DNA of 64,000 bases, from NCBI RefSeq assembly GCF_029227915.1, contig NC_079888.1:9221001-9285000 (forward strand), given 5' to 3'. Origin of the DNA: Hydractinia symbiolongicarpus. Its lineage: Eukaryota; Cnidaria; Hydrozoa; Anthoathecata; Hydractiniidae. The position numbers and the translations under genes are program-made. This document shows positions 10,883 to 23,427 of this stretch, one piece after another; positions within the stretch are counted from its first letter, which is position 1; each line of letters starts with the position of its first letter. The notes under the pieces are model-generated. The model was not told the DNA's origin, made no database searches, and worked only from the letters and a program-made list of their open reading frames with translations.

Positions 10883-13800
10883 ATGGCCAAAGGCAAATTT
10901 CCATTTCGTAGGACAATAGAATTCTTGAATAGTGGAAGAACTATTTTGCAGAAGAGGGTAAAGACTGTGTCAGTATCGTTCACTACAGAAAAAGCAAGTA
11001 AAGGGTTAAGGTGTGTACCTTAATTGAAGTTACTGTATTTATTTTTATTTTTATGGTGTAAACAAATTGGTTTCTGCAAAGTAGTCATTAGCACTGGGGT
11101 TTTAATTTAAATATAGCTTTGTGGATGCGTACTTGATTTTAAAAGGGATTGCTAACACTGACCTTTATAGTAATTTGGTTATCAACGTTATCAAAGTTCA
11201 GTTGTTTTGTGTTTTTTGTTTAAAGTCAGAAAAACTCCAGAAAAGTCGGAGAAAAAAATAAGGAAGTCATTATTTTTGTGCACTTTTTTAAAAACCTCCC
11301 TTACTTTGCTGTAAATAATTTACAACATTTTTACCCACTGTTTCTTTGATGTTTTTAATATTCCCCTCAAGCGTTATTATGGTTACACGTAGGCAACACG
11401 AAACTCCTGTCAGCATGAAAGTTTGTATCGACAGAAATAATGTGTAGTAAAATGTACTGATATAAAATTCCTGTGGATATGAATTTTCACCCTGTGTTAT
11501 TATTTTTTTGGGGGGGGGTATGAAAGTCCAAACTGAGGCAAGGCAAGTTTTAGAACGGTTTGTTGACATAAGAAATAAATGCAAAAATCTCTTATTTTCA
11601 TGCTGGCACGAGCTTTCAACCAACACAGACAAATATTTTTGCTGGTAATAAGTTTTATCAACCATACTGTTAGACTCAAGCAATATCCTTTACTATTTTG
11701 CTTTTTTTAGACGTACACTGTAGGTAATTTGTTTTATGAAATCCTAATACTTCTATTTGTTTGAATTTTTTATTTCAGGTATTAACATGCGTCATAAACG
11801 CAAAGTGCGTAGTAATAAACTGTAGTAACTTAGCAAATAAGGGAAATATTTGTTTGAGAGCACTTTTTCGAAATCGAAGAATTGAATTAATAGTTGTGTT
11901 GCTTTTTTGTAGTTTTTACATCATTTACTTTTTGTTGAAACTTTGTTGATTTAGAGATTTTGTGCTGCGTGATCTTCCAAGAGTGCAATACAAAAACCCA
12001 ACGAAGCAATTTGTCTGCTTCAGAAACAAAGACGAATATCCTCATTTAACTTTGTTCTATGGTAAGCCAAACGCATACTGATCTTTTGATGTATCTTTTG
12101 TTTTTTCAGGCTTTTATGATTTGCGCGTGTGGTGACAATCATGTACACAAGGTGCGCTTTAAAATTTAACGAAGAACCATGTTATCGCAATAATTTTGAC
12201 ATTCAATTATATACGCTGCAGAAATTGAGCTTGCGCCTAGAGACCATTTCATCTATTTTGCTTTTATTGTGAATAATAATAACATTGGCATAATAAATCA
12301 AAGTTAGGGTTGTGTAAGAAATTAAATAAAAAAACGGTAACCGTTAAATGTGCTTAAATAGCTCGTTAACTTGGCACAAAACCCTGTTTTTGAAACAAAA
12401 AAGTTGTTTTTAGTGACTACTAAGATCCAATTTACACTACATACTTTTTTGAGAAATCCTGTTGCTACAAACATTTGGTGAACTAAGAGATGGAAACTCT
12501 CGATGTACATGTGGCATAGTTTTAAAAGGTGTTCAGGAAGTCAATCTTTTCAAAAGTATATAGAAGTTATTTTAAGCGTAAAGAGATACTTCCAGTTCGT
12601 AGTAAATTCTCCTGCGGGGGAGTGTATTAGTTTAGTCGTTTTTTTCGTGTTCTTTTGTTTTCCCTGTGACAAAAAATGTATTTTTTTCTGAGCACTATCC
12701 TATATTTTAACTACAACCCTGAATATCATATTCATGGAAATGGCCGTTTCTTAAAATCATCAAACAGTATGGCGAATACTAAATATTGTATTTTGCCAGG
12801 GGATGATAGTCCAAGTAAAGAACGTTAAAGATGTGATAGCTGCACTTCTTCACATTATCTGCATTTTGGAACAAGTTACCTAACAGCCTGGAAAGTTCTG
12901 AAAAGTTCTGAAAAATCAAGGAATTGATTAAAAAAATTTAAAATTAGTACCATTTAATGTTTTGAATCTGACTATGTGAAATTTAGCAAGTGAGATTTGA
13001 CCTGTGTTTTTTACCTCCTTGTGCAAGTCATTTTTCATTTGTTAAAAAGATTATGAAGAAATTTTTTCAGCATTTTGATTTTTGTTAGCGTCCAAGTTGT
13101 GGCACAAATAGTTATTAATTATTAAATTTGTTGCTATAATATCAAAGTACCAAAGTAAGGCACTAGATTCTCTGTATACCTACATAGGTACCCAGAACAC
13201 CTGCCCTTGCTGTATATCAACCTCGTTCCCAGGGCTTTTTGTCTCTCATCGCCGTTGCGCTTATTGATAGGTCTAACGAAAAAGACCCTCCAGGAGGCTG
13301 GTTTTATTCCGAGCCGTGATTGGTGGAGACTTTTCATCTAATTATGCTTTAAGATAATACGTCATTCGGTCCGTGAAAATGTTTTGCGTAAGAGAAAAAT
13401 ATTTGAAGAATACATTTTGGCAAGAAATTTTTATGGATATAGGTGAATATTTATCATAGCACATCCGTATTTCATTCTCAACAGAGAATGCTTCACCCCG
13501 ATCAGACCTCTGATCAGGACGGGCGATTATAATGCGTGCAAGTCATTTGAAGAAGAACTACTTTGTTAATCACTAACATACTGCCAAGCAGTGATCGGGA
13601 TTCGATCCGCGTTTCCTAGAACTGGGAGCCGTAGACGAACCCACTACACTACGTGCGGCAATATGTTAGTGACGAACTCAGATAGTTTATCCGGATAGTG
13701 TGTATACATATAGGTGAATATTTATCATAACCGACAAAGACATTGCAGGCAATGTCTTTGTCAGCTGGCTAATACAAAAAGTATAAAAAAATAGAAATAG

Positions 13801-16800
13801 CTATACAGTTAGTTACTAGTTAGTTATTATTATTATTACTAAACATCAGAATACTAAGTAAGCGTAAATACAGATGAAGGATTGCATGAATTTGACATGC
13901 TAATTTCAAAGATTTTACATATTGCAAGAGTTAGTGTTAAACTTTTAAAAATGTAAGGGATTAGAAAATAAAAACACAAAGCTATATTATATACACACAG
14001 AGCTAGTTATATTAAAACACAAATTCTTGTTCATAAAAATATTTTGCAATATTGGAAAAAATAAAAAACATTTGGAATAAAACTACTAGACATACATGTT
14101 TGTTAAAGGCAACAGAACTGGATCCTCTTCCAATTGGTTTATATCAGTCAGTCTCAACATCACATTTGTTGAGAATTCAGTTATGACAAAATATGTTTGT
14201 CAAATGTGGCATATTGTCTCTGCATAACAAGGAAAATCAAAATATTTAAAAATAAAATTAAAAAGGAAAATCTAGAAAGCAATTATTCTTATTATTTGAA
14301 AAGAGATACTGTATACAATTCAGTTATTTTGCAAAAATTACTGCTATCAATGTGTTCCCTATAAGTGTATATGCGTGCGTGAAAACAAAAATTAGACACA
14401 AAAACGAAAGTTAAAAAAAGTTGTAGAAAAACTAAAAAGAATTAAATGGACAGCACAGAAAATTAAAACTAAAAACTTTAATAGGAACATCACTATAAAA
14501 TTTCGCTTTCATCTATAAAAAAATTGTAAGATTATTCCATGTATTTATTGTTTGACTCCTCGAAATAGCTGTTGTATTCGCAAAGTAACCTAACGTACAA
14601 GCGGAGCAGAGTTGTAACGCTGGAGAAGACGCGTCTCATCACAACAATGAAAGTTTCAACAAACGTCACTATCTAAGCACTTCCGTACAAGAATGATTCA
14701 TTTCTTCTAGATGATGTTTTCGTCGGTATGGCAGTGTTTGTTTGACAATCTGTCCTACACATTGTTCCAGTGATTTCATTTTGGACGACTGTGTTCTTGT
14801 GAGATACAGCTTTACCATGTTTGTATATATACGTCAATATTGGAAGGATTGGAAATACGTAAATTTCGAATAGTTGCAACCTGGGAGAAATATGATCAAG
14901 TTTTACCATTATATAAATGCGATTTGTACCTTTTTTGTATGATGCATCAAATTCATTATTTAGAGTCTAAGTTTTGTCGAACATGTGTCCAATGTAACAG
15001 GTGTGTCCATGTAAAATACGCTCATCTATCTATTAAGTGTAAGAGTTGGTGTATTAACGATTTGATTTTGGTACCATACCTGGAGAAGACGCGGTTGAGC
15101 TGCAATTCTCTATGAAGTTCCAGAAAGCATCACCTCTGCTTTCGACTTATCTTTGTTCAAAACAAGGAGTTAACTGGGTTGGTCAGCTTTAAAATTAAAC
15201 GGATTTGGTCAGATAAAAGAGGATTCTGGATGGACAAATAAAATCTTAATATTTCCGTCGTTTTCCTTCACTGTATCACTACTTTCAAACAAGCTCTCAT
15301 CTGCCTCAAACTCCACCTGTTCCAAGTTTAATACAGTAGCAGAAAAACCAGTTCCAATAATTATTTTACCTGATCATTTATGAAGAAGGTTTAGAGGTGA
15401 TGACCAACAGTATTCTTTTTATTTTTAAATGGGAAAAAATCAGCAAGTAAATGAAAAATAATTAATTTTCCAAATCCGGCAAAAGTGCCTTTTAACAAAG
15501 CTTCGAAACACATGATTTGCTTTGGAGCCACCTTCACAACTAGTCTTCACAGTGCAGTCCACACTAAAAAGTTTCATTTCCATCATTCACGATAAAATCC
15601 TGACCCTGATAATTAAATTAAATCTCGCTTAGCAAGGACTAGGAGGTGAAAAATTCCGAATAAACGAGACACGAGTGCATTAATTAAAAATCTGCGAAAA
15701 TCAAAGATTTTTGACCAGCCTCCACCAGGTCCCATGTTCGTCTCGCCGTCCGATATGCAAAAGAAACAACAAGTCCCAGGATCGAGGTTGGCTGTATATG
15801 TCGATACGCATTTGCTGTCACCACTATCCACCCTTTTTTGCTTGTGTTTTTGCTTTTGTTCCCCTCCCCGACCCTCTTGCCTAAAACACTTATTTCTATA
15901 AATTGATGTACTTGGTTAATGAATTCAGCCCTTTCTGATAATGCAAGTTTTAGTTATACAAACGTACACGTTTTTACAATAACGCAATAATATCTAAGAC
16001 TAAAAGTCATGTAGGTAACGTGATTAAAAAAAAAATTAATTTCGATTTAGCGCACAAACTTAACTGAGCAAGCAAACATGTAAATTTGTTTTCGCAAGAT
16101 TTTCCTAAATAAAATCCTTCATGTTTTAGACGGGGGTGAACGGCAACTCATAGATGTCTACAACAAATCGGCGGATGAAATATTAAGTCTGTTAGATTTA
16201 GCTGCAGCTGCAACTGAAAGGTTAGATTTGTTTGAGTATATTTCGTAACATGTGCGTTAGACTTTTCATTTCTATAATCAAGAAAAAATAAGACCTTTTC
16301 TGTAACCTACATACTGGAGTTAAACTAACTTTTGCGGTTTTAATTTTCGTGCGGTAAAGAACTTCGCATTTCACGGATGAATTGTTTTTAATTTTTCTTT
16401 TTTTTGCTTGTCAGAATGTTAATGTTTTATTTCTTCCCAAACGGTATTCCACTGTGTACAAGTTTGCTCTCGTACTAGCTTTATCACCAAATTGTTATTT
16501 TTCGAATATTGAAGAGTAATCTCTTGCATGTTTGTTTAAACAGCAATTATACACCTTGAAGACCTTGAATATAAATGTGTTTTTTTTATAAGAATGACAT
16601 AAGCATCCATGGGCGTAAATTTGGTCATTTCATAAGCATATGCTAAACGTTATGTGAAGCCTAAGAAAATGTTGTAAAGTTTTGTTTTTTGTTTCGTAAG
16701 CAGTTTTTCTTGTTTTTCTTTATGTCTGAGTTAACCAGTATGTCTGAGATTTAAGCCGTAATTATTGATGCTCAAAATTCAAATGCATTTTTAAGCTTGA

Positions 16801-17645
16801 TTATGTGTTTTTCATAAGCATATTCCAATAAATATTTTTGCCATTAAGCATAACCTAGGCATATTTTGAGCCTAAAAAGTACTTTTCATAAGCATCCTAA
16901 AGCTTATAAAAAAACGAATTTACCATTTTCTGAAGAAAACCTTGTAATCCTTGGAATAAGAGTACTTTCAAAATAAAACAATGCCTTGTAGCAATATGTT
17001 GCATTTCAGAGAGGATTATCTTTTCATTGAGTAGTTTTTTTTTACATCACCTTTTCACCTGTTTTTGTGACTGTTTCCTACGGAACCTTGAAATATCGGA
17101 AAAAGATGATGAAGAATCCTTGAAAGACACCAAAATGATAAATAAATTTTAAATTATCTCGCAGACATCGTGTTATACCAGAGAAAATGCCGTAACAACA
17201 TTTTTTATAATTAGTGAATGGTCTTACTAAGTGAATATTAAGTGATTTATTGCCAAGGACTTAACTCTTTGGAATACCAACGATAAAACGATGAGTGTTT
17301 TAGGCTCCGCATAAAGGAAGCGGCGCGGAAAGAAGTTTTAAAAGCATGGAATAATCGGGTCAATGATAACGTCATAACAATGATTTAAATTAAATGTGTT
17401 TTTAATTACGTTGAGTGTCACTGAACTTCCAGCGAAGTAACAAAATGCATATGTATTCTCTGTTTAGTGAGATTTTGCAAAAACAGGAAGTGAAATACCC
17501 AGGGCGATTAAACCCAGCTAACTTTGGTAAATACGGACATTGTTTCTGCATATGTGAAAAACCTGGTCAAGTGCCGTGTCCGTCAAGAGTGAAATTTGAC
17601 AAAACTCCAAAATGGTGGCATAACAAAGAAGAATCACAAAGCTGA
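10883..17645 (+). CDS. MRPS25: Mitochondrial ribosomal protein mS25
   Basis: Four exons: 10883-11010, 11955-12061, 16130-16220 and 17468-17645. Phases 2, 1 and 2 agree at each join and the total is 167 residues (human protein 173). Exon 1 encodes MAKGKFPFRRTIEFLNSGR and VKTVSVSF; exon 2 encodes DFVLRDLPRVQYKNP; exon 3 encodes ERQLIDVYNKSADEIL; exon 4 encodes RLNPANFG and then CICEKPGQVPCPS before the stop. These match the family in order: N-terminal basic strand, L51/S25/CI-B8 thioredoxin-like core, and the C-terminal Cys-containing segment with GQVPCPS. The protein is a structural part of the small mitochondrial ribosomal subunit. Introns are 0.9, 4.1 and 1.2 kb; the second contains a SINE. 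The divergently placed gene at 6468-7086 is a shorter paralog. Exon 1 is short and is confirmed by its conserved KGxFPxRRT motif. Confidence 0.93.
13210..13300 (-). repeat. Dispersed repeat copy B (pairs with 4670-4775)
   Basis: In mS25 intron 2. The reverse complement resembles 4670-4775. One end, AACCTCGTTCCCAGGG, is the same terminal word found in the foldback elements at 21040-21149 and 59749-59825. Confidence 0.55.
13437..13729 (-). mobile_element. tRNA-derived SINE with 22-bp target-site duplication
   Basis: A 249-bp insert (13459-13707) is bracketed by identical 22-bp direct repeats at 13437-13458 and 13708-13729. On the minus strand it carries a tRNA-like polymerase III promoter: an A-box-like TAGTGTAGTGGGTT (13638-13651) and a B box GATCGAATC (13599-13607), about 30 bases apart. 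A palindromic ATATGTTAGTGA word flanks the tRNA-like head. The acceptor stem does not pair, so it is not a working tRNA gene. It sits in intron 2 of mS25, in the opposite direction to that gene. The long exact duplication points to reverse-transcriptase-mediated insertion and a fairly young copy. Confidence 0.8.
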
Positions 17646-18840
17646 GCAATTGTTTTTTTAAAAATTGTAATGTATAAATTTGTACATATTTGATATAACA
17701 ATGGTATACCTAAAACAGAATTTTTACACACCATTATAGTTTCAAGCAGGGTCTTGCAGAGACGGTTGCTGGTGCATTTAAAGCGCCCGTGGCGTTTGCG
17801 CCTATGGAAGCCGTGTAAATGCACCAAACACTCAACCTGGTGTCTAAGTTTACGTTTAATTCGACTCAGACGTTCAGGGAGATACGTCTTCCGGTACCAC
17901 ATTATGTATATTTTATGAATCCTCGGAGTCCTGGGGCAACACTGTTCTTTTTTTAACAACTTTGTTATGATCTTGTGAGATAATTTAGTTTCGAACATTG
18001 TATGGCCAATTTGACACTACGTAGAATATCTTTCTAGAAGTGTGCCGAGAAGAAGAATAAAATTCCAATGCAAACCAGTAAAAAGTAGAAATTATTTCGT
18101 ACGGTGCGTTTTTGATCTGGCAAAATTGCAGAAAATTTAAATACCAACTTACCTAATAAATTTTTTTTAAGGAGTAAACTAAATATGTAGTAAAAGATGT
18201 CAAACAGTGCTCAATACAAATTAGAGTTTGATTTGTATACTTTTACTTTTGTCTACTTCCCTCTGGTTTAAGAAACAATCAGAGTTTATAAGGTTTAAAG
18301 TCCAACGCCTACTTTAACGGGCTTGTATATCTGACCAGAGAACATACCTTGAGGAACTCAATTTTCGCGAGTAGTTAATTTTGTGGTTCGTTGAATCAGT
18401 TTTTGCGTGATTAAATTTTGCGGATGATAAATTTTATTGATTTTGAGACATCTAATTTTGTAAGATGTATATATTTGTTACATGTATTTTTACTGGTTGG
18501 TTACCAAAGTGGGGTGTTGGAGGTTCTAAAGGGATAAAATACCGACCAGATTTGATGAAAACATCAATTTAGCGATATGACGTCATCTTTATTATTCTGA
18601 CTGACGTCGTTGTGTTGTTTCCCTTCAATCATCCTTAAATACCATGCCAAGTTTAATAACATGAACAATATTATTTCTAGTAGATAAATTAATCTTATCT
18701 TTATCTTTAAATAAAAAATAATCATTAGAAAAAACGTCACTTTTTATCCCATTAATGTCATTAAAATTACTTTTGTTATGCGAAACTAATTTTTGGGTGT
18801 TCACAAGTCTATCAAGAATCAAGGCAATAGCATCCGTAAC

Positions 18841-18929
18841 ACCTTGGAGGAAAGAATACGGAAGGAGAAACAACTTCATTTCTGTACGGTTTAAATGTAT
18901 TGAATTTTCCGTATTCTTTCCTCCAAGGT
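18841..18929. repeat. Inverted repeat with 23-bp perfect arms
   Basis: ACCTTGGAGGAAAGAATACG and GAA at 18841-18863 are exactly mirrored at 18907-18929, with a 43-base spacer. Confidence 0.85.
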
Positions 18930-19550
18930 AACACGTTGGAAATTATAATATGTTGTGGAATTAAGAAATTGTCTGTTTTTTTTTTGTTTGTGTGACGTCA
19001 TTTCTTTGTATTAAAACATTACCATCTTTTTCCAAGTTTTATCAATTAAAGTAGTTTTGCATTTATTGCCGCAGAGTTACAAGGCCCAAAGAAGTGCAAG
19101 TACAAACAATAGGGTACCAACAAAGTATAACCTCGAGTTTGGAAGAAGAAAATATAAATATTTTCCTGCTTTCCCCGATTTTTAAAATCTGATATAAAAA
19201 TCAATTAGTTTTTTTTGGATTTTATCAGTACTAATTTACAGGCGCGGATTCAGGGTTAGACAAGAGAAGAATGAAGTTAAGAATTTTTACCATTTTTCGC
19301 CATTCGAAACATTGATAACGCAGATTTTTATATATATATATTTATGGAACTACTAACCTCGTAACCAGTGCAATTTCTCGCTCTTTTGACATCCGAGACT
19401 CTGGGATATTAAATAATTGAAAAATTTCCTTGGTAACGAGGTTGATGAAAATCCATCTTGCATCAGCCTTTCATTTCACACAATAAGTGTTCAATAATTT
19501 CGCCTATAGTTCTACTCCGTTCAGTACTAATGTGCGAACCTACCCTCGCC

Positions 19551-19716
19551 TCCCGGGCTTTTTAGCTATATTATAATGCCCGTATACGTCTGTCTGTCTG
19601 TCTTTCTGTCTGTCTGTCACACAAAATGGTAGCTTAGCTGCGCAATAGCGAGAAGCACGCAATGTGGTATAAAAAGGACGGGCGAACCCGTGGATTTTCC
19701 ACGGGCTAACAACTAG
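19551..19716 (+). repeat. Dispersed repeat with TGTC microsatellite and CCCGTGG palindrome
   Basis: A block with a (TCTG)n/(TGTC)n tract is followed by ACCCGTGGATTTTCCACGGG, a self-complementary word, then CTAACAACTAGT. A related word, TTTTCCACGGG...CCGGCTAG, recurs at about 20821. This composition is typical of a dispersed non-autonomous repeat. Confidence 0.55.
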
Positions 19717-21039
19717 TTTTTTTTATAATAAGATAGAACAAAGGTTCCGTTCAGACAAAAAGTCTGGGGATGTGGTTAATGTAAACCAGCAAATCTGCCT
19801 CATTGGTGATAAAACAGTTTTCCCAGCAATAATTTCTTGTATTATGTCCCACCCCTATTAATTCTTATCCCTCCTCCCAACTACAAAACATGTAAAAGGT
19901 CACGTATCAATCGTTGTAAGGAAAATTTATTGATTTTCAATTCTGAAAACATTAATCGAACTTGCCATTAGTCCAAAACGTTTGATCACGGTAGCTATCG
20001 ATATTATGTTAGAAACATCCTCGTTCCTTTTTGCCTGATGTCACAAAGGCGCTGGCGCTGCCGGCCCTCGATGTTAAAAGAAGTCAGAACTCCTGGGGAA
20101 AAGGTTGCGTTAGAACCTGTAAGGAATATCAACTATCCAGGACAAAAACAGAAGAAACGCAGTCATTCCTGTCCTCAGAGCTCTTTGAGATTTACTTTCG
20201 AGTTCATCTCAAAGAGCTCTTCGGTCGAGAATGAAACACAGTTTATCAAAAGTGTAACCAAATGTCACAACACAAAGCAAGGGTAACCAGAGTGTAATTT
20301 TTTTAAGTATTTATGTCTAAAATTACTTTTGTTGTGTTGCCTAGGACCATTACATTCTTAACAATAATAAAACTACACATTGGATATTTATACAAAAACT
20401 CAAAAGATTTGAGGTTTCTTGGCAATTTTGCTAATGGCTGCGAAAATAAAAAAAATAAAAAATATTGTTTCTATCTTATCTTAGTTCACAGTTGACTCTC
20501 CCTAATTCAAATTTCCACGGGAAAAATTTTTTGTTCGAATTATAGAGAGATTCGAATTATACAAAGTCTCTGTAATTCAAACTTTTAGTTTCAGAGAGTG
20601 AAAATTCAAATTACAGAGAGAAATTACGTTAATTTCCAAATCAAGGAAACAATTCAAGTTTTATTCAATCTTTTATTCAATCATAGTTTACACAAAAAAG
20701 GAACTCTATTTGAAAAACTGTTAAATATTTGATTGGTTTACACTCTAAAATTCGAATTAAGGAGAGAGTCGTGCTAAAGGGACTGAATAAATTTGACTGA
20801 ATTTTAGAAAGTTAGAAAGATTTTCCACGGGAATCCACCGGCTAGAAAAATCAGAATTTGTCTGTCGCTACTTGCAGCTAAAATATTTGGCTTACAGACA
20901 GACAGCGAGTTGTTATATTTGTTTTGATCTAAAAATAACCATCTAAGTTCTTTCCTAACAAGCACTTGAAACTCTGACAGTAGTTTCCCAAATAAACAAA
21001 ATCACATTTCTCTTCCTGATGTGAAAGAAGTCCGCAGAT

Positions 21040-21149
21040 CACAACCTCGAACCCAGGGCATGTAGCGTTTTTTGATATGAAATGAAGATGAAACGCGTTT
21101 CATCCTCCTTACATCAAAAAACGCTACAGGCTCTGGATTCGAGGTTGTG
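21040..21149. repeat. 110-bp foldback element (CCTCG...CAGGG type)
   Basis: Left arm CACAACCTCGAACCCAGGGC then TGTAGCGTTTTTTGAT is mirrored by ATCAAAAAACGCTACAGG and then TTCGAGGTTGTG. It belongs with other foldbacks in the window that share the CAACCTCG...CCCAGG end. Confidence 0.75.
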
Positions 21150-21264
21150 TAGATCACTGTTAATACATACTTTTTCTTTATAGGAATATCAGACTGGGAT
21201 TCCAGGTTAGAAACAATAGTTCTATTATTGTGAACAATACAGAAATAAAAATAATGGACAACCT

Positions 21265-21735
21265 ACCTTTTTATATTAAAACTTCGCAGTTATTTTTACT
21301 TCGCGGATTTTTCGGGCAAAAATTCCTTTTTGCAACATTTTAATTTCGCGATTTAAACAGATATACACATATCACGGTATTTTAATTTCGCAGAAAGGGA
21401 TGTTAGATAAAAGTTTTTTGTTTTGCAAGGTTTTAGTGTAAACGACAGAAGCTCCTGCCAAAGTAAACTGCATAACAATTATGCTCTCCATAAAATTTAA
21501 TCCGCGCAAATTCTAAATTTTGTCAATACGTAAAATTAATTCTTATTGTCGTCACAATTAAGTAAAAAACTAATCAATGTGGCTGACATTCATATTCTCC
21601 CTGAAGTAATTCCGAGTCTAAATTGACATTTTGGTACGCTGCTGCGAAAATATAAATCCGCGTAAAAATGGCAAAATAAATCTTCATCCGCGAAATTATT
21701 CTTTGCGAAAGGTAAACGTTCGGGATATTAAATCC
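21265..21735. repeat. TTTCGCG-motif repeat, probably an inverted-repeat element
   Basis: The left half repeats TTCGCGG/TTTCGCGA words on the plus strand, while the right half repeats the complement (CCGCGAAATT, TGCGAAA, CCGCGTAA). This gives an imperfect inverted layout with a CG-containing word every 20-40 bases in otherwise AT-rich DNA. Similar clusters occur at about 18355-18460, 25375-25440 and 29535-29605. Confidence 0.5.
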
Positions 21736-23211
21736 ATGCGAAGAATAATTCGGTTAAGGTTTAAACTGTAGAAATAATGGCATTTCGCCACGATTTTCCA
21801 TATAAAAACACAATCCTTTCTACAATCATGTTGTATAGGCCAAATTCATACGGCGCGGTCAAGTTCGTTTGAATTTCCTTGTAGGGAAAAAAATCATAAT
21901 GGTGGCGAATGTTTCCGTGTACTTGGATAGATAAATCAAAGAAAAACGTTGTATAGTTTAATTACTTATTTACTGCCACGCCCCTTTGAAATCAAAATTT
22001 TATGGTTTACAGATCAAGGCGTACAGATAAGGTTTTGTAAGACCAAAGTTTTGAAATTACTGATTGTGATTTGTAACGAATACACTCAATCATTTTTACC
22101 TCGATGCGTGCGCAAGTAATATCGGGACTGTGACTCCATGTATTCTGCAGGCTAATAAAGTCGTCTGGTAAACAATGGGAATTCTATTGTGAAGGATGTT
22201 AAAAAAAACTATTATACAATTAATTTATGGAGCACAAACAAATCTTGAATATATATACTGAAAACTAACAATTTATTAACACCAACATATCAGATATCAA
22301 TGTTATCTTAAAAGAAACTCCTATGTAAATTGAATACAAAAATGTTTTTCTGAAAAATTGTCATAAACTACAAATATATAAATAGACCATAAGAAAATAT
22401 TACATAGTAGTAAAAAATTAGACCAGCAAAATTTAATTTTTTAAAAAAGCAAGGCAAGATCTTTGAAATCAGCATTACAAACGAGGAAACAATTATCCCT
22501 ATGTCAACAAAAAATGTTTTATGTTCTTAATCATCAAAAACATTCAGAGCAAGTGTATCTGATGCATAACAATAAGGTAGAGACCAGCATCCAGGACACC
22601 CAGACCTGGGACTGGTAAGATTAAATATTTTTGAATGTAGCAATGTATTTTCCACCTTATTTTGTTGACACATGGTAACCCTATTTTACAAAATATTGAT
22701 AGCTACATATAAAATATCATACGTAACAACCTGGGATCTGAACTTTGTTGTGTAAGTTAAGGACGGATTTTATGTAGCTCTCCTCTGACAGATGAAGACT
22801 GTTGACAAATTGCTGCATAATTTATAGGACTGTTTGTGCTCAATTTTAGCTAGCTAGCTATGTGCACATATTATTTAGCTAGCTAGTCATATATCAAATA
22901 ATAAAATGCAACAAAACACGACACAACAAGCAAGTTAAAAAAATTAAAATACTATAGTTGCTTTTAAGGAGTTTGATGACAGCTCGGTTAGTTAGCTCCA
23001 AACAGTATAGATTTACCAATGAATGTGTCAAAATGTAACGCTTGCTTTGAGATGGCAAAAACCAATACTTTCTTTCAAAAACAATCATGTTGTACGCCAA
23101 TAAACCAGAAAATTGAAATTACTAATGCAGCTATGGAATGTGGGATTAATAATATGTTAATAACATTAGCTAGCTATCTACTAAATACAAATCGATCACC
23201 AGCTTCTTCAA

Positions 23212-23427
23212 TCACCTCCTCTTTTTAGTATTTTTATGTTTAGTCTTGTCTTTATTTGAGATGCTTTTAGTCGTTGTTGTTTTTAAAGAAGAGTCGTTTT
23301 CAATACATGGTTCATTTAGCTGCCTTGATGGTAAGATTAAAATTGCAAATATGCAAATCATCTGGAATATTCCACCAACAAAGAGTCCATACTTCAGAAA
23401 CGTATCAAGAAACGATTCAGCCGCCAT
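23212..23427 (-). CDS. MANBAL: MANBAL-like small membrane protein (UPF0239 family)
   Basis: Single-exon frame of 71 residues from an ATG in good context (CAAGATGGC) at 23427. Residues about 6-35 read FLDTFLKYGLFVGGIFQMIC and then IFAILILP: a short amphipathic lead followed by one transmembrane helix. The tail is polar and ends in a Lys/Arg-rich stretch (KTKHKNTKKRR). This is the complete layout of the vertebrate MANBAL protein (about 85 residues; [20 protein letters not shown] and a basic tail). Its molecular role is not established; the name comes from its position next to MANBA in mammals, which is not the case here. Stands alone, convergent with nothing nearby; the caspase gene starts about 760 bp away in the other direction. 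Confidence 0.85.
   Translation of the reverse strand: MAAESFLDTFLKYGLFVGGIFQMICIFAILILPSRQLNEPCIENDSSLKTTTTKSISNKDKTKHKNTKKRR

Larger units (their letters stand above)
17646..23211. other. Repeat-rich intergenic region
   Basis: No gene could be supported. The first few hundred bases are presumably the mS25 3' untranslated region. Other contents: a short hairpin at 17771-17825, an inverted repeat at 18841-18929, a dispersed repeat with a TGTC microsatellite at 19551-19716, repeated words built on ATTCGAATTA with AGAGAG between 20510 and 20770, a 110-bp foldback at 21040-21149, a TTTCGCG-motif element at about 21265-21735, and AGCT simple repeats near 22850. Confidence 0.55.

Noticed and set aside
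10732-10983. 83-residue minus-strand frame
   Set aside because: Lies antisense to mS25 exon 1, which has clear family motifs.
11288-11683. 131-residue minus-strand frame in mS25 intron 1
   Set aside because: Low-complexity composition, includes a poly-G/poly-P tract, no splice sites or family resemblance.
11761-11949. Plus-strand frame first read as an mS25 exon (VINAKCVVINC)
   Set aside because: Extending exon 1 to 11010 gives a better and fully phased match (VKTVSVSF ... KGLR/DFVLRDLP), leaving this frame inside intron 1.
13134-13337. Conserved-looking frame FVRPINKRNGDERQK, similar to a frame near 4700
   Set aside because: The similarity is between copies of a dispersed repeat and ends with the foldback word; not a protein family.
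13560-13670. Possible tRNA gene
   Set aside because: Has A and B boxes, but the acceptor stem does not pair and the sequence lies inside a target duplication; it is a SINE head.
14840-15115. 91-residue Cys-containing plus-strand frame
   Set aside because: Lies in mS25 intron 2, no family and no splice signals; probably chance.
17567-17998. 143-residue basic minus-strand frame
   Set aside because: Overlaps the mS25 end and a hairpin at 17771-17825; the basic composition comes from repeat sequence.
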